Shown here piece by piece: positions 16,201-23,152 of a stretch of DNA of 29,595 nt. Source of the stretch: Fibrobacter sp. UBA4373 (lineage in GTDB: Bacteria; Fibrobacterota; Fibrobacteria; Fibrobacterales; Fibrobacteraceae); the NCBI GenBank assembly GCA_002390045.1, contig DGSB01000040.1:514-30108 (forward strand). The letters are read 5' to 3'. Within the stretch, counting starts at the first letter, position 1. Every line of letters starts with the position of its first letter. A model generated the notes under the pieces. It saw nothing but the letters and a program-made list of their open reading frames with translations. It had not been told where the DNA came from and did no database searches. Position numbers and translations under genes: made by a program.

Positions 16201-16652
16201 ATATAAGAAAATTGCAGACCGTAAATCCAGAAGGGAAGTTTGCTTCCGCTTTCAATACTCACCAGATGCGAAAATTCATGCGTGACCACATCCGTGATCC
16301 ACGGGTGAGTGCTGCGAATTTTAAAGTCCCAGTTCGAAAGGAACAAGTTCACCGCATTTTCGTTAGGAACGGCAGATCCGTTTGCGTAAAGTGCATTCTG
16401 CAACGAAACGTCGATTTTGAGCGGCATATCGATTTTATATCGGGAAACAATCGAATCGTAAACCGCTTCAGCGGTGGCGGCAACGATACCGGCATGGGTC
16501 GTGTATTCTGCCGGATAGGCGTAATTAAAGTGGGAAGATGAAGCGGCTTTCCAGTGAATGTCGCTGTTATTTCCAGAAAATGAGAGTTCCGTTGCAAAAA
16601 CGGAACAAGAAAGAGCCAAGGCGGCAATCGAGATAAGGCGCAAGTGTTTCAC
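13272..16652 (-). CDS. Gluzincin-like peptidase / PD40 beta-propeller / outer-membrane barrel fusion protein
   Basis: 1126 residues from a GTG start. The signal peptide ends near SVFA-T (residue 20). The N-terminal third looks like a gluzincin zinc peptidase: HEFSH at 125-129 and the downstream glutamate in WFAEG (E177). A middle part has TolB/PD40-type repeats, e.g. PDISPDGKEIIFS (424-436) and PKFSPDGKKIAFS (481-493). A Thr/Ser/Asp linker (about 600-660) with two cysteines, then a Gly/Tyr/Phe-rich C-terminal part (about 690-1126), reads as an outer-membrane beta-barrel. It would display or hold a peptidase at the outer membrane; the substrate is unknown. TATATT lies 8 nt before the GTG, so it may be transcribed independently of mutL, whose stop is 18 nt upstream. 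Confidence 0.8.
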   Translation of the reverse strand: MKHLRLISIAALALSCSVFATELSFSGNNSDIHWKAASSSHFNYAYPAEYTTHAGIVAATAEAVYDSIVSRYKIDMPLKIDVSLQNALYANGSAVPNENAVNLFLSNWDFKIRSTHPWITDVVTHEFSHLVSIESGSKLPFWIYGLQFSYIDYYNERLTQNATLAVPFTLQPLWFAEGTAQFESSRMGFDAWDTHRDMLLRIAALNDGLLSLEYMHDFADNSLDAELGPYTQGFSLVRYIDAKYGPEAMPQIWAELSTPYRATLSAAIQKVIGIDEDSLYKDWKAAITEHYKEQEKSLGVLVSGKKWTEDAFYNDFPTITGGNIYGVSNFGGPWFDGGIFKIPTHPEGDSLVDLSKFTQSGFKPKKPWFDKGISVREIPGRGPILAYTTYQKRDRNGHSHFDIAIADTNGNEQLATALADAVYPDISPDGKEIIFSRREINSTRFVLSKTSLPDSGAKGPAEYTDIYVPDSKFLYYNIYSPKFSPDGKKIAFSYFDDSVRGILVINSDGSGLQDLTQKGFDLRDPNWIDNETLVYSSNQNGIFNLYSKKINGGTEHPLTNVIGGAFTPVVDSGTIYYTNYDKDGFSLYSLSLTDYDATQDSTIVLYDTTYTTCPEPQVAVQDSIAPDSTGQDSAVVLTACKIDTLVSKRDSVVKKPATPPLVLTGTLPQKIQKNLEYADIAFTGSEVNYKPIPTQFLMVPLFVIQERSPDFGVKGDGKATPRLGVAMALSDPLKKNTISAALLFEVGSNWKYISGGGLNPEIEREFGISLENRSTPLTLGISYTNANYRSKDTVRYEDPGSYDDSVFTSHYAVPLNAIQASATYSIFKSGDSVYVSGGYDWANFNLYEENLAWTYQKRLALSVGFTLDGGASEATATNTAGVGNGISASYQFANSDLFRPGTFANSFTISPSGKIEPKYKTYNLHNFYFNLHGSIAAPIRNGSRFAAGATFAGIGAWSAENSKDTLDSYYYTPLLLEGYPYLITSEDFNRSGLKMAKAEIHYLFPIFEDWRNEFWIFSTRDFFLNLYAQVGAAWDDHGIPMSKFKSRDFWDRSVGLEFRLANKLFYTLPLNLSLNLARGLDRTGEDKNGEGGKKLNPIDIPVLPKAISPTKISFTIGLDFNNTWMQ

Positions 16653-16660
16653 AATGGTTT

Positions 16661-16666
16661 AATATA
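16661..16666 (-). promoter_or_regulatory. Possible -10 box directly before the peptidase-barrel gene
   Basis: TATATT on the minus strand, 8 nt before the GTG start at 16652 and inside the mutL-to-peptidase junction. It would give a leaderless message. Confidence 0.35.
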
Positions 16667-16670
16667 CAAA

Positions 16671-18593
16671 CTAGCGTTTAAAACGCTTATGGATTTCACC
16701 CAAAGGAAGCCGCATCAGGGTCGGGCGTCCGCTCGGAGAGCTCATCGGATCTTGCGTCGTCAGAAGCGAAGCCATCAACTGGGTCATTTCTTCGGTGCTG
16801 AGCTTATCGCCTGCCTGGATCGCGTTGCTTTTGGCCCAAGCCTTGGCAAGGGTTTCTTTGGACGGGTTCCCGGGATTTTCGCCTTCAAAAACGGCAGACA
16901 CGAGCTCTCGGAGCGATTCCACGGAGCGGGAAAAAGGCAAATCGCGAGGGGTTCCGCGAAGCTGGTAGGTGTTCTTTCCAAATAGCTCCAAATGGAATCC
17001 CAAATGGTCAAAGGTTTCAAGTAATCCCGGAATCACGCTGGCTTCCGCTGCCGAAAATTCCACAATTTCTGGAAATAGCAATTCCTGACTTTCTAAAGTT
17101 CCTTCGGCATGGAGGGAATTCAGCGCTTGTTCGTACAGGATCCTCTGATGGGCCGCATTTTGATCGATCAGCAAAAGGCCTTCGCTGTCTTCGCAGACAA
17201 GATAAGTATTTGCCAACTGAAAGAACTGTGGCGGTGTCGACTTGTCCATGCGGGTTGGCGGTCGCAAATTCTGCGGGGTGAGCGGAATAATGTTTCCGTT
17301 TTCTGGAAGCGAGAACAGATCCTGGATAATATCATCCGGATCGTCGGATCTGTACTTCGAACTTTTTTCGCGAACCGTTTTTTCGGGAGTTTTCGCACTG
17401 GGAAAACGCACTTGCTTCGGAGTTTCTTCAACAACCGGTGCCGCTTTGACTTCGAAATCTTTAGCCAGCTCTTTTACTGCGGCAGGGATCTGTTTGGTAA
17501 AGAGAGGCTCGGGATGTAACGTCGGCATGCTCGGAGCCGTCGAACTTAAAATGGGGCTCGGTTCCGAAATTTCGGTAAGGCTAATCGTCGGGTGGTCTTC
17601 TTCGGGCTTTTGGAAGGCGTCCCGGATTGCGTGATGAACGGCGAGGAATACATCGTTTTCGTTCGCAAAGCGGACTTCACGCTTATTCGGGTGAACGTTG
17701 ACATCTACAGCCACATCTTCCATTTCCAAAAAAAGAACGGCAATGGGCGCATTGGTGGAACCATAAGGTTCATAAGCCCGGGTGACTGCTTTGGTCATTA
17801 CCGAATTCCAAATGGGCCGTTTTTGAACGTAAAAATAAAGCTTGCTTCGTTTGTTCTTTAAAGCGTCCGGAGGAACCGCAAAACCGGAAACGCGGATTCC
17901 GGCTTCTTCATAATCGACAGGAATCATGGATCTGGCCGTTCCGGCGCCCAAAGCTTCTGCAATCCGGCTTCGCAAATCGTTCCCTTCCACGCCGGTAAAA
18001 ACATCGCGTCCGTTTACTTTGTAATCAATGCGAACGTTCGGGTTGGCCATGGCAAGGCGCGTGACCGTATCGAGAACTCGAGAGGCTTCGAGCGTGTCGC
18101 TGCCGAGGAATGTTTTGCGGACTGGGGCGTTAAAAAATAAATCTTCAATGTAAAAAGTCGTTCCTCGGGGGGAGGCGTCAGCGGCTTTTTTGTCGGGAAT
18201 GCCGCCTGTCAAATGCACCAGGTGCGCTTCGGTGGCATCTTCTTCGCGGCTTGTAATGGTGAGCTTTGAAACGGCCGCAATCGATGCGACAGCTTCCCCT
18301 CGGAAGCCGTTTGTCGCCAAATGGAAAAGATCTTCCGCTGTCTTGAGCTTGGATGTCGTGTGCGGTAAATAGCACATATCAAGATCGGCTTCGGACATGC
18401 CGCAACCGTTGTCCCGAATCAAAATCGAGGATTTTCCTCCATCCGAAATTTGCACTTCAATCCGGGAAGCTCCTGCATCGAGGGCGTTTTCCATCAGTTC
18501 CTTGACGACGGATGCAGGGCGTTCCACCACTTCGCCGGCGGCGATTTGGTTAATGACATCTTCGGGGAGTGCGTGAATTCGGGAATTTTCCAT
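16671..18593 (-). CDS. mutL: DNA mismatch repair protein MutL with degraded endonuclease motifs
   Basis: 640 residues from ATG 18593, chosen because MENSRIHALPEDVINQIAAGEVV is the standard MutL opening; the frame extends 26 codons upstream with no homology-like sequence. The N-terminal GHKL ATPase is intact: KELMENALDAGAS, RDNGCGM, TSKL and NGFRGEAVASI. The C-terminal dimerisation domain (about 450-640) is present, but the metal-site motifs of endonuclease-type MutL are altered. DQHAxxE reads DQNAAHQ (477-483), CPHGRP reads SPSGRP (619-624), and the Cys of the ACK-like motif reads Lys (AKSNAI). It should couple MutS mismatch recognition to repair but not nick DNA itself. TATATT lies 7 nt before the ATG. 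The peptidase-barrel gene follows 18 nt downstream. Confidence 0.95.
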   Translation of the reverse strand: MENSRIHALPEDVINQIAAGEVVERPASVVKELMENALDAGASRIEVQISDGGKSSILIRDNGCGMSEADLDMCYLPHTTSKLKTAEDLFHLATNGFRGEAVASIAAVSKLTITSREEDATEAHLVHLTGGIPDKKAADASPRGTTFYIEDLFFNAPVRKTFLGSDTLEASRVLDTVTRLAMANPNVRIDYKVNGRDVFTGVEGNDLRSRIAEALGAGTARSMIPVDYEEAGIRVSGFAVPPDALKNKRSKLYFYVQKRPIWNSVMTKAVTRAYEPYGSTNAPIAVLFLEMEDVAVDVNVHPNKREVRFANENDVFLAVHHAIRDAFQKPEEDHPTISLTEISEPSPILSSTAPSMPTLHPEPLFTKQIPAAVKELAKDFEVKAAPVVEETPKQVRFPSAKTPEKTVREKSSKYRSDDPDDIIQDLFSLPENGNIIPLTPQNLRPPTRMDKSTPPQFFQLANTYLVCEDSEGLLLIDQNAAHQRILYEQALNSLHAEGTLESQELLFPEIVEFSAAEASVIPGLLETFDHLGFHLELFGKNTYQLRGTPRDLPFSRSVESLRELVSAVFEGENPGNPSKETLAKAWAKSNAIQAGDKLSTEEMTQLMASLLTTQDPMSSPSGRPTLMRLPLGEIHKRFKR

Positions 18594-18600
18594 AGCGAAT

Positions 18601-18606
18601 AATATA
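18601..18606 (-). promoter_or_regulatory. Probable -10 box for mutL
   Basis: TATATT on the minus strand, 7 nt before the mutL ATG at 18593. There is no room for a Shine-Dalgarno leader. Confidence 0.45.
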
Positions 18607-18700
18607 GAAAACTGCAAAAAAACGCAAAAAAAGCGATAAAAAGTATGCGAAAGTGTTGATACGGTAGCCAAAAGGAGTAAAAAAAAAGTAAATTATAAGT

Positions 18701-20011
18701 ATGCAGGATACAGAAATTAAAATACCGAACGTTTTTTTGAAATTGGCGTACAGCGAGCTGCTTCTCTCTTATAGGACCGAAGATTTGGTTCCTCTCGTCC
18801 AAAACGCAAGCATTTCCAGCCGCAAGTTAATCGAAAACGCGTGGCAAGAAGACGAAATGGTTAGCGTTGAAGATAACGCTTTGATGATTGAAGGCATCTC
18901 GAACTGGTTGCTGTCCAAGGGAGAAAACCTGGATGCGTTTGCCGATCGCATGTTCGAAAAAATGAAACACCTGAATTCTGTGCCAAAACGCGCTATTTTA
19001 CGCTCGTATTTGCCGTTTATTCACGATTTTTACGAAATGCAGGATCAACGCCAGGGCGTTTTGCGCTATAACGAAAAGCGCAATCTCTTCCATGAAAACA
19101 TGTCGTTTGTGGAAGGTCCGGTGATCGAAAATAACCGTCACGATTTCTTGCTTGGCCACGATATCGGCGAAAATCATCCTGCTGCGGTCTATTCTTCTTG
19201 GTTGTTGCGTTCTTTGCAGCAAGCTCCTTGCCTGCTGGATCTTCCTGCTTACGAAACAATCAATACGATCTGCTGCCAATATTCTGCGGAAGAAGCTCTG
19301 CTCGGTCGTTTGGCCGGTAGTCAGGAAGGCGATACTTTCTATGTCAGCGGCATCGCTGTCGGTAAAGTGGTGAAATTTGCAGAATGCCTTGGCAAGATGC
19401 CGTTGGATCTCGGGCTTTCGGACGTTGCAGACAAGCTTTGCGTGCGTGCCGATACCGATGTGATCGATACGTTTACGGGAACGCATCTCCTTTTTAAAGA
19501 TCGCTATTACGGAGCCCCGGTTTCGATCGCTGAATTTGTTTATACGAAAGATGTCCGTACAAAGGATCCTTTCTCGGGCTTGATTTCTTCCCTTGTTCAG
19601 GAAGAATATAGCGTGTGGCCTCCGGTACAGAAGGCTCATGATGAACTCTTGCATAAGATCAATCATGTCGCTGAAATCGTTTATTATGAAGCCGATGATT
19701 CGATTTCTGTGAACGGAAAGCATTTGATGCGCAATGTCCCGGCTCGCATTCTTCGCAACGTCCTTCGTGAATATTCCAAAACGGGTCGTGAAGAATTCGA
19801 AAATCGCGAATTTAAGCGGGATCCGGAAATTTGTATTGACCCGGTGAACCCGAACTTTGAAAGCCGTCTGAACCGTGTCGTGGACCATTTGGAAAAGGTT
19901 TCTGACGTGATGAGCCTGAACCGCCACCGTCGCGGAGGTTTCCGTTTTGAACCTCGTTGCCATATCGATTTCCGTGAGGAACCGGCTGTGGCACGTAAGC
20001 CAAAAAAATAA
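18701..20011 (+). CDS. Uncharacterised protein, possible C-terminal winged-helix domain
   Basis: 436 residues, no signal peptide or membrane segment. I recognise no named family over residues 1-320, which are mostly helical and acidic and include two adjacent cysteines (C191-C192). Residues about 325-418 read like an OmpR/PhoB-type winged helix: short strands 'IVYYEADDSISVNGK', a helix 'NVPARILRNVLREYSKTG', 'REEFEN', a candidate recognition helix 'FESRLNRVVDHLEKVSDV' and a final hairpin RHRRGGFRFEP that parallels the 'rG.GYrf' wing. If right, this is a DNA-binding regulator without a receiver domain. It is divergent from mutL, with 107 nt between starts. The only AGGAG lies 23 nt upstream, too far for a ribosome site, while TAAATT ends 6 nt before the ATG. 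Confidence 0.7.
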   Translation: MQDTEIKIPNVFLKLAYSELLLSYRTEDLVPLVQNASISSRKLIENAWQEDEMVSVEDNALMIEGISNWLLSKGENLDAFADRMFEKMKHLNSVPKRAILRSYLPFIHDFYEMQDQRQGVLRYNEKRNLFHENMSFVEGPVIENNRHDFLLGHDIGENHPAAVYSSWLLRSLQQAPCLLDLPAYETINTICCQYSAEEALLGRLAGSQEGDTFYVSGIAVGKVVKFAECLGKMPLDLGLSDVADKLCVRADTDVIDTFTGTHLLFKDRYYGAPVSIAEFVYTKDVRTKDPFSGLISSLVQEEYSVWPPVQKAHDELLHKINHVAEIVYYEADDSISVNGKHLMRNVPARILRNVLREYSKTGREEFENREFKRDPEICIDPVNPNFESRLNRVVDHLEKVSDVMSLNRHRRGGFRFEPRCHIDFREEPAVARKPKK

Positions 20012-20046
20012 GCAATAAATAAGAGGACTCTGCTAAACTTCGATTC

Positions 20047-20052
20047 TATATT
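20047..20052 (+). promoter_or_regulatory. -10-like box before the tRNA-like RNA locus
   Basis: TATATT, 14 nt before the first base of the tRNA-like element. The spacing is similar to that before tRNA-Arg (18 nt from TATATT to the first tRNA base). Confidence 0.4.
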
Positions 20053-20058
20053 ATAGGT

Positions 20059-20181
20059 GTAGAATTTGGCGGAAAGGTAAATCCTCTAACAACTCTATCA
20101 TTGCTCCCCTCCTGGTAAGTTCGGGGTTCGATCCGCCAGCTTTTTTGAAATCCTGTGATTCATATCGCAGGATTTCTTTTT
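20059..20181 (+). ncRNA. tRNA-like or degenerate tRNA small RNA locus with strong terminator
   Basis: Segment 20067-20139 is 73 nt, a tRNA length. Its ends pair perfectly over 7 bp (TGGCGGA 20067-20073 with TCCGCCA 20132-20138), leaving a G discriminator; the T...AG ends resemble tRNA-Gln. GGTTCGATC lies just before the 3' strand, as in a T loop. But no T stem, D arm or anticodon stem forms in register, so this is not a working canonical tRNA. It is followed by six T and then a strong hairpin terminator. It could be a tRNA remnant with a T-arm deletion or an unrelated structured RNA. The transcript start near 20059 is inferred from TATATT at 20047-20052. Confidence 0.4.
20147..20181 (+). terminator. 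Intrinsic terminator of the tRNA-like RNA locus
   Basis: 13-pair stem GAAATCCTGTGAT / ATCGCAGGATTTC (one G-U), loop TCAT, then five T. Confidence 0.85.
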
Positions 20182-20232
20182 ATATCTGTATAGATTTGTA
20201 AGAGAAACTATAGAGTAAGGTGGTAGGAGATT

Positions 20233-20502
20233 ATGGTAAAAAAAATAGACCCGATAGGTCTGGATCGCGACGGATATACGTTTATTGTCGCTAAAGATGG
20301 AACCGTTTATTATACGGGCGAATTGACTCGCCATCTTTCGCTGATGTGGAGAACGTCCTGTAAAATGGAAGATATAGCTTGGGGCGGAATTTTGAACGAT
20401 CGTGGAGATTGGGTGCGCCGAAGTTATGATTTTGGTGACGCTCCGACGCTGGATATCCGGAATTCAGTGATTTCAGCGATTCAGGAAGAAATTTACGCAT
20501 AA
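20233..20502 (+). CDS. Small hypothetical protein (89 residues)
   Basis: No family recognised. No signal peptide or membrane helix. The N-terminal half looks beta-rich ('GYTFIVAKDGTVYYTGEL'), with several Trp and Gly in the middle (MWRTS, IAWGGI, GDWVRR) and a short final helix (NSVISAIQEEIYA). Translation looks genuine: GGAG lies about 6 nt before the ATG. TATAGA near 20208 may be its -10. It stands alone between the tRNA-like locus and the TIGR02147 gene. A hairpin at 20546-20564 may end its transcript. Confidence 0.6.
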   Translation: MVKKIDPIGLDRDGYTFIVAKDGTVYYTGELTRHLSLMWRTSCKMEDIAWGGILNDRGDWVRRSYDFGDAPTLDIRNSVISAIQEEIYA

Positions 20503-20545
20503 GGCTGTAGCCAGTAGGTTGCAAATGAAGCGGGGGGTAAATTTT

Positions 20546-20568
20546 CGTATTCTAGCGGAATACGGATT
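20546..20568 (+). terminator. Weak intrinsic terminator candidate after the 89-residue gene
   Basis: 7-pair stem CGTATTC / GAATACG, loop TAGCG, followed by GATTTT. The T tract is short, so termination may be partial. Confidence 0.4.
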
Positions 20569-20604
20569 TTATGGCTGTATCTAGGTCATGCCGAGGGAGT
20601 AGTT

Positions 20605-20612
20605 TAGATTTG
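20605..20612 (+). promoter_or_regulatory. TAnnTTTG-type promoter box for the TIGR02147 gene
   Basis: TAGATTTG, with 7 nt between the box and the ATG at 20620; it reads TAGATTTGG like the other boxes. GAGGGAG (20593-20599) lies 20 nt upstream of the ATG, too far to be a usual ribosome site. Confidence 0.4.
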
Positions 20613-20619
20613 GTACGCT

Positions 20620-21447
20620 ATGAAAAGCGTCTTTGAATATGACAATTATCGCGAATATTTAAAGGACAAGCATGATTCTGGAAAACGTGCGAGCTTTTCT
20701 TGGCGTGCCATTGCCTTGCGCGCAAAAATTTCCAATCCGAATTTTTTACGCCAGGTGATGCTGGGCGAACGAAATCTGAGCGAAAAGAAAGTGGTTGCGG
20801 TCGGCATGGCGATAGGCTTACAAGGCGTGGAATTGGAATTTTGGATTCTACTCGTCGAATATTGCCAAGCGGATACCGAAGCTGCGCGTAAACATTATAA
20901 ACAGGAATTGGGGCAAATTCGAGGGGACGTGTGCCCGACGGTGATTTCTGAAGGGCTTGCCGAATATTACGGACATTGGTATATCCCCGCAATTCGTGAA
21001 TTGGTTACGCTTTACGATTTTCATGACGACTATGCTTTGCTTGGAAAATCGCTTTATCCGCCGATTTCGGAACCTGAAGCTCAATATGCCGTCCAAGTCC
21101 TTTCCCGCTATCATTTTATTCAAAAAGATGAATTTGGAAGATGGGTAGAAACCCATCGTGCTTTGCGGAGCGGATGTCCTAAGCAGCGTCAGACGCTGAT
21201 CCGCTATCATCGGGATATGCTTGGAAAGGCGTCCGAAGTGATGCTTGCTTTGGACAAGAATAAACGTTTTGTTGGTGGTATGACTCTTGGAATTTCAAAG
21301 GAGTGCTTTCGGAAAATTCTGGCGGAAGCCGAAAAGTTCAAGAACCGTGTTGCAACATTGGCATTGAATGATTCAAAGGGCGATGAGGTAGTCCATGTAG
21401 CTTTGCAAATTTTTCCGACAGGATTTTCTCCAGGTGGGTCTATTTAG
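20620..21447 (+). CDS. TIGR02147 family protein
   Basis: 275 residues. The opening 'SVFEYDNYREYLKDKHDSGK', followed by 'FSWRAIALRAKISNPNFLRQVMLGERNLSEKKV', is the hallmark of TIGR02147. The family is found in many copies in Fibrobacter and also in some other bacteria with large regulator sets. The N-terminal part looks like a helix-turn-helix (about 27-62) and the rest is helical, so a regulator role is often suspected but not shown. Late segments ('MTLGISKECFRKILAEAEKFKNRV') also fit the family. It lies in the least conserved stretch of the window, between a small orphan gene and an envelope protein gene; whether it controls either is unknown. Confidence 0.88.
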   Translation: MKSVFEYDNYREYLKDKHDSGKRASFSWRAIALRAKISNPNFLRQVMLGERNLSEKKVVAVGMAIGLQGVELEFWILLVEYCQADTEAARKHYKQELGQIRGDVCPTVISEGLAEYYGHWYIPAIRELVTLYDFHDDYALLGKSLYPPISEPEAQYAVQVLSRYHFIQKDEFGRWVETHRALRSGCPKQRQTLIRYHRDMLGKASEVMLALDKNKRFVGGMTLGISKECFRKILAEAEKFKNRVATLALNDSKGDEVVHVALQIFPTGFSPGGSI

Positions 21448-21707
21448 GGAGAATATATCACGGGAAGATGATTCAATTCATTGAAGATTATATCGTTCTT
21501 GTGGGGCGGCGTGTAGGAATATCTTGTGAAGCAGATGAAACAGGAGGAGCGAGCGAACACGAAAACGTGTTGCGGATGACATAGATAAGAATCTTCGGTT
21601 TAAGTTACAGTGATTGAGTGGAGTCCGGCAGTTTATAGAGCATTGGTTTGGTTGTGTGTTCTTGATTTGTCGGACCCACTTCGCGTGTAAAAGATTATTT
21701 TTTGACT
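21448..21707 (+). other. 260-nt intergenic region, nothing firmly assigned
   Basis: It holds a 6-pair hairpin AACACG-AAAA-CGTGTT near 21556-21571 and a possible 38-codon frame (21468-21584) with a weak ribosome site. TATTTT at 21696-21701 may be the -10 for the next gene, 6 nt before its ATG. No terminator follows the TIGR02147 gene. Confidence 0.4.
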
Positions 21708-23138
21708 ATGCGTCAAATGATATTCCTTTCCTTACTCCTGACGGTGAATCTTTTCGCTGCGAATGATTCGACGGCTGTCGTTTCCGATTCGATGTCTGTT
21801 GCCCCGGATACGGCGACGATTGTTTCGGATGTGGCGACTGTAGCGGTGGCTGATACGGCTTCGGCGGTGGCAAATATTGAACAGGCGATTCTTGCCGAAC
21901 CGCTCCCTGCGAGTGAAATGGTGCGCCGTGCGCGTTCTTACTTATTAAAATGCCTGCAGAACGGCGACAAGGAAAAGGCGCTTCAAACGATTGAATATTT
22001 GAACGATGCTTTTTCGGAAACGCTTTGCCCGTTCTCCGGGATGGAAAAGGGTTTGTCTTATTTGCATGCGGATCGCTATGATTCCGCCTTGACCGCCTTA
22101 ATCGGGGCCCGTCGCTTGGCAGCGCCTAAGGCAAAGAAGGCGGTTTCTTTTGAAGATCGCTGTGTTGTCGAAGCGAAAAACGAGCGCTTCCGTTCGTCTC
22201 GGATTATTTATGATGAATTGTACGCATTCTTAGAAAGGGATTATCCGAAAACCGCAGCCCAAATCGACAGCCTGATTTCTCAAATCCAAGCTTCTTCTGT
22301 GGATGCTTTTTACAAGGATGAAGCTTTGGCGTTTGTCCCTGTTATCTTTACAGCATCCTTTGGACGTGCGGAAGCGCCGATGGTTGAAAAAGTCTGTGCG
22401 GCAGGAAATGCGTTTGTCCAAAAGTATCCGGCGAACGAAGATGGAGTCTGGCTGGAAGCGAATTTTGTGAAACCTTTGCAAAAACGCCTTTCCCGCAATC
22501 CAGAAACCTTGGAAGATCCGGTCCAGAGCCATTTGTATACAAGCGGTGTCGGCTTTGAATTTTTGAGCGGAATCGGAATGCTTACGGGCGACCTGAAGGA
22601 TGAATTCCATCATAAGTATTGGAGCTATTATGCGGCGATTCCGATCCAGCTTTATCGGGTCGTCTTTACGCCGTTCCTTTCTTTTGGGACTCTTGAAACG
22701 CGCAATCATCGACGCTTTGAAAACGTGCTTTGGGAAGAAAACAGCGACCTTTCCGTATATTCCGCAGGAATCACTTTAGGGTTTGTTCTGTACGATAGCC
22801 GCTATGTGAAATTTGAGCCGTTTGTGGGCATTGGATCTGCGGAATCCATGCTGCCGGATGATAGCAACGACTATTACTACTATGCGGATAAGTCGTACAA
22901 TAACTATCATCGATTAAAGCGTTACGTGAAGCATGAAAATTCCGTATCTTACCTGCTCGGAACGACGGGGGAAGTGCGCCTATGGACTTTGGCGTCACGC
23001 AATCCGCGCGCCCCGCTGAGTTCGATTTCCTTGCGTGTCAAGTATATGGCGCAATTCATCGACCATGACTTTGGATATAAATCGATGGATGGAGTCTCGC
23101 ACAAGATTCTGGCGGGCGTCGGCTTCTTTATCTGGTGA
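21708..23138 (+). CDS. Secreted envelope protein, probable C-terminal beta-barrel
   Basis: 476 residues from ATG 21708 (an in-frame TTG six bases upstream is less likely). The signal peptide ends near NLFAAN. A low-complexity Ala/Thr/Val/Asp/Ser linker (about 20-60) follows, then a helical, TPR-like region (about 65-260: 'SEMVRRARSYLLKCLQNGDKEKALQTIEYL', 'LSYLHADRYDSALTALIGAR'), and a Gly/Tyr/Phe-rich strand region (about 280-476) ending VGFFIW, an aromatic end suited to an outer-membrane barrel. This suggests a periplasmic helical repeat joined to a barrel. I do not recognise a named family. It ends 14 nt before the end of the convergent ftsB-like gene. Confidence 0.78.
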   Translation: MRQMIFLSLLLTVNLFAANDSTAVVSDSMSVAPDTATIVSDVATVAVADTASAVANIEQAILAEPLPASEMVRRARSYLLKCLQNGDKEKALQTIEYLNDAFSETLCPFSGMEKGLSYLHADRYDSALTALIGARRLAAPKAKKAVSFEDRCVVEAKNERFRSSRIIYDELYAFLERDYPKTAAQIDSLISQIQASSVDAFYKDEALAFVPVIFTASFGRAEAPMVEKVCAAGNAFVQKYPANEDGVWLEANFVKPLQKRLSRNPETLEDPVQSHLYTSGVGFEFLSGIGMLTGDLKDEFHHKYWSYYAAIPIQLYRVVFTPFLSFGTLETRNHRRFENVLWEENSDLSVYSAGITLGFVLYDSRYVKFEPFVGIGSAESMLPDDSNDYYYYADKSYNNYHRLKRYVKHENSVSYLLGTTGEVRLWTLASRNPRAPLSSISLRVKYMAQFIDHDFGYKSMDGVSHKILAGVGFFIW

Positions 23139-23152
23139 CGGGAATCGGCGAA

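Noticed and set aside
20067..20139. Functional tRNA-Gln
   Set aside because: The acceptor stem fits, but T, D and anticodon stems do not form and no Gln anticodon sits in a 7-nt loop; kept only as a tRNA-like RNA.
20059..20181. tmRNA or signal recognition particle RNA
   Set aside because: No tag-peptide frame or tmRNA 5' sequence, and no SRP domain IV motif (GGAAGGNAGCA type).
21468..21584. 38-codon frame downstream of the TIGR02147 gene
   Set aside because: Only a weak GGAAG next to the ATG, no recognisable features, and no evidence beyond being open.
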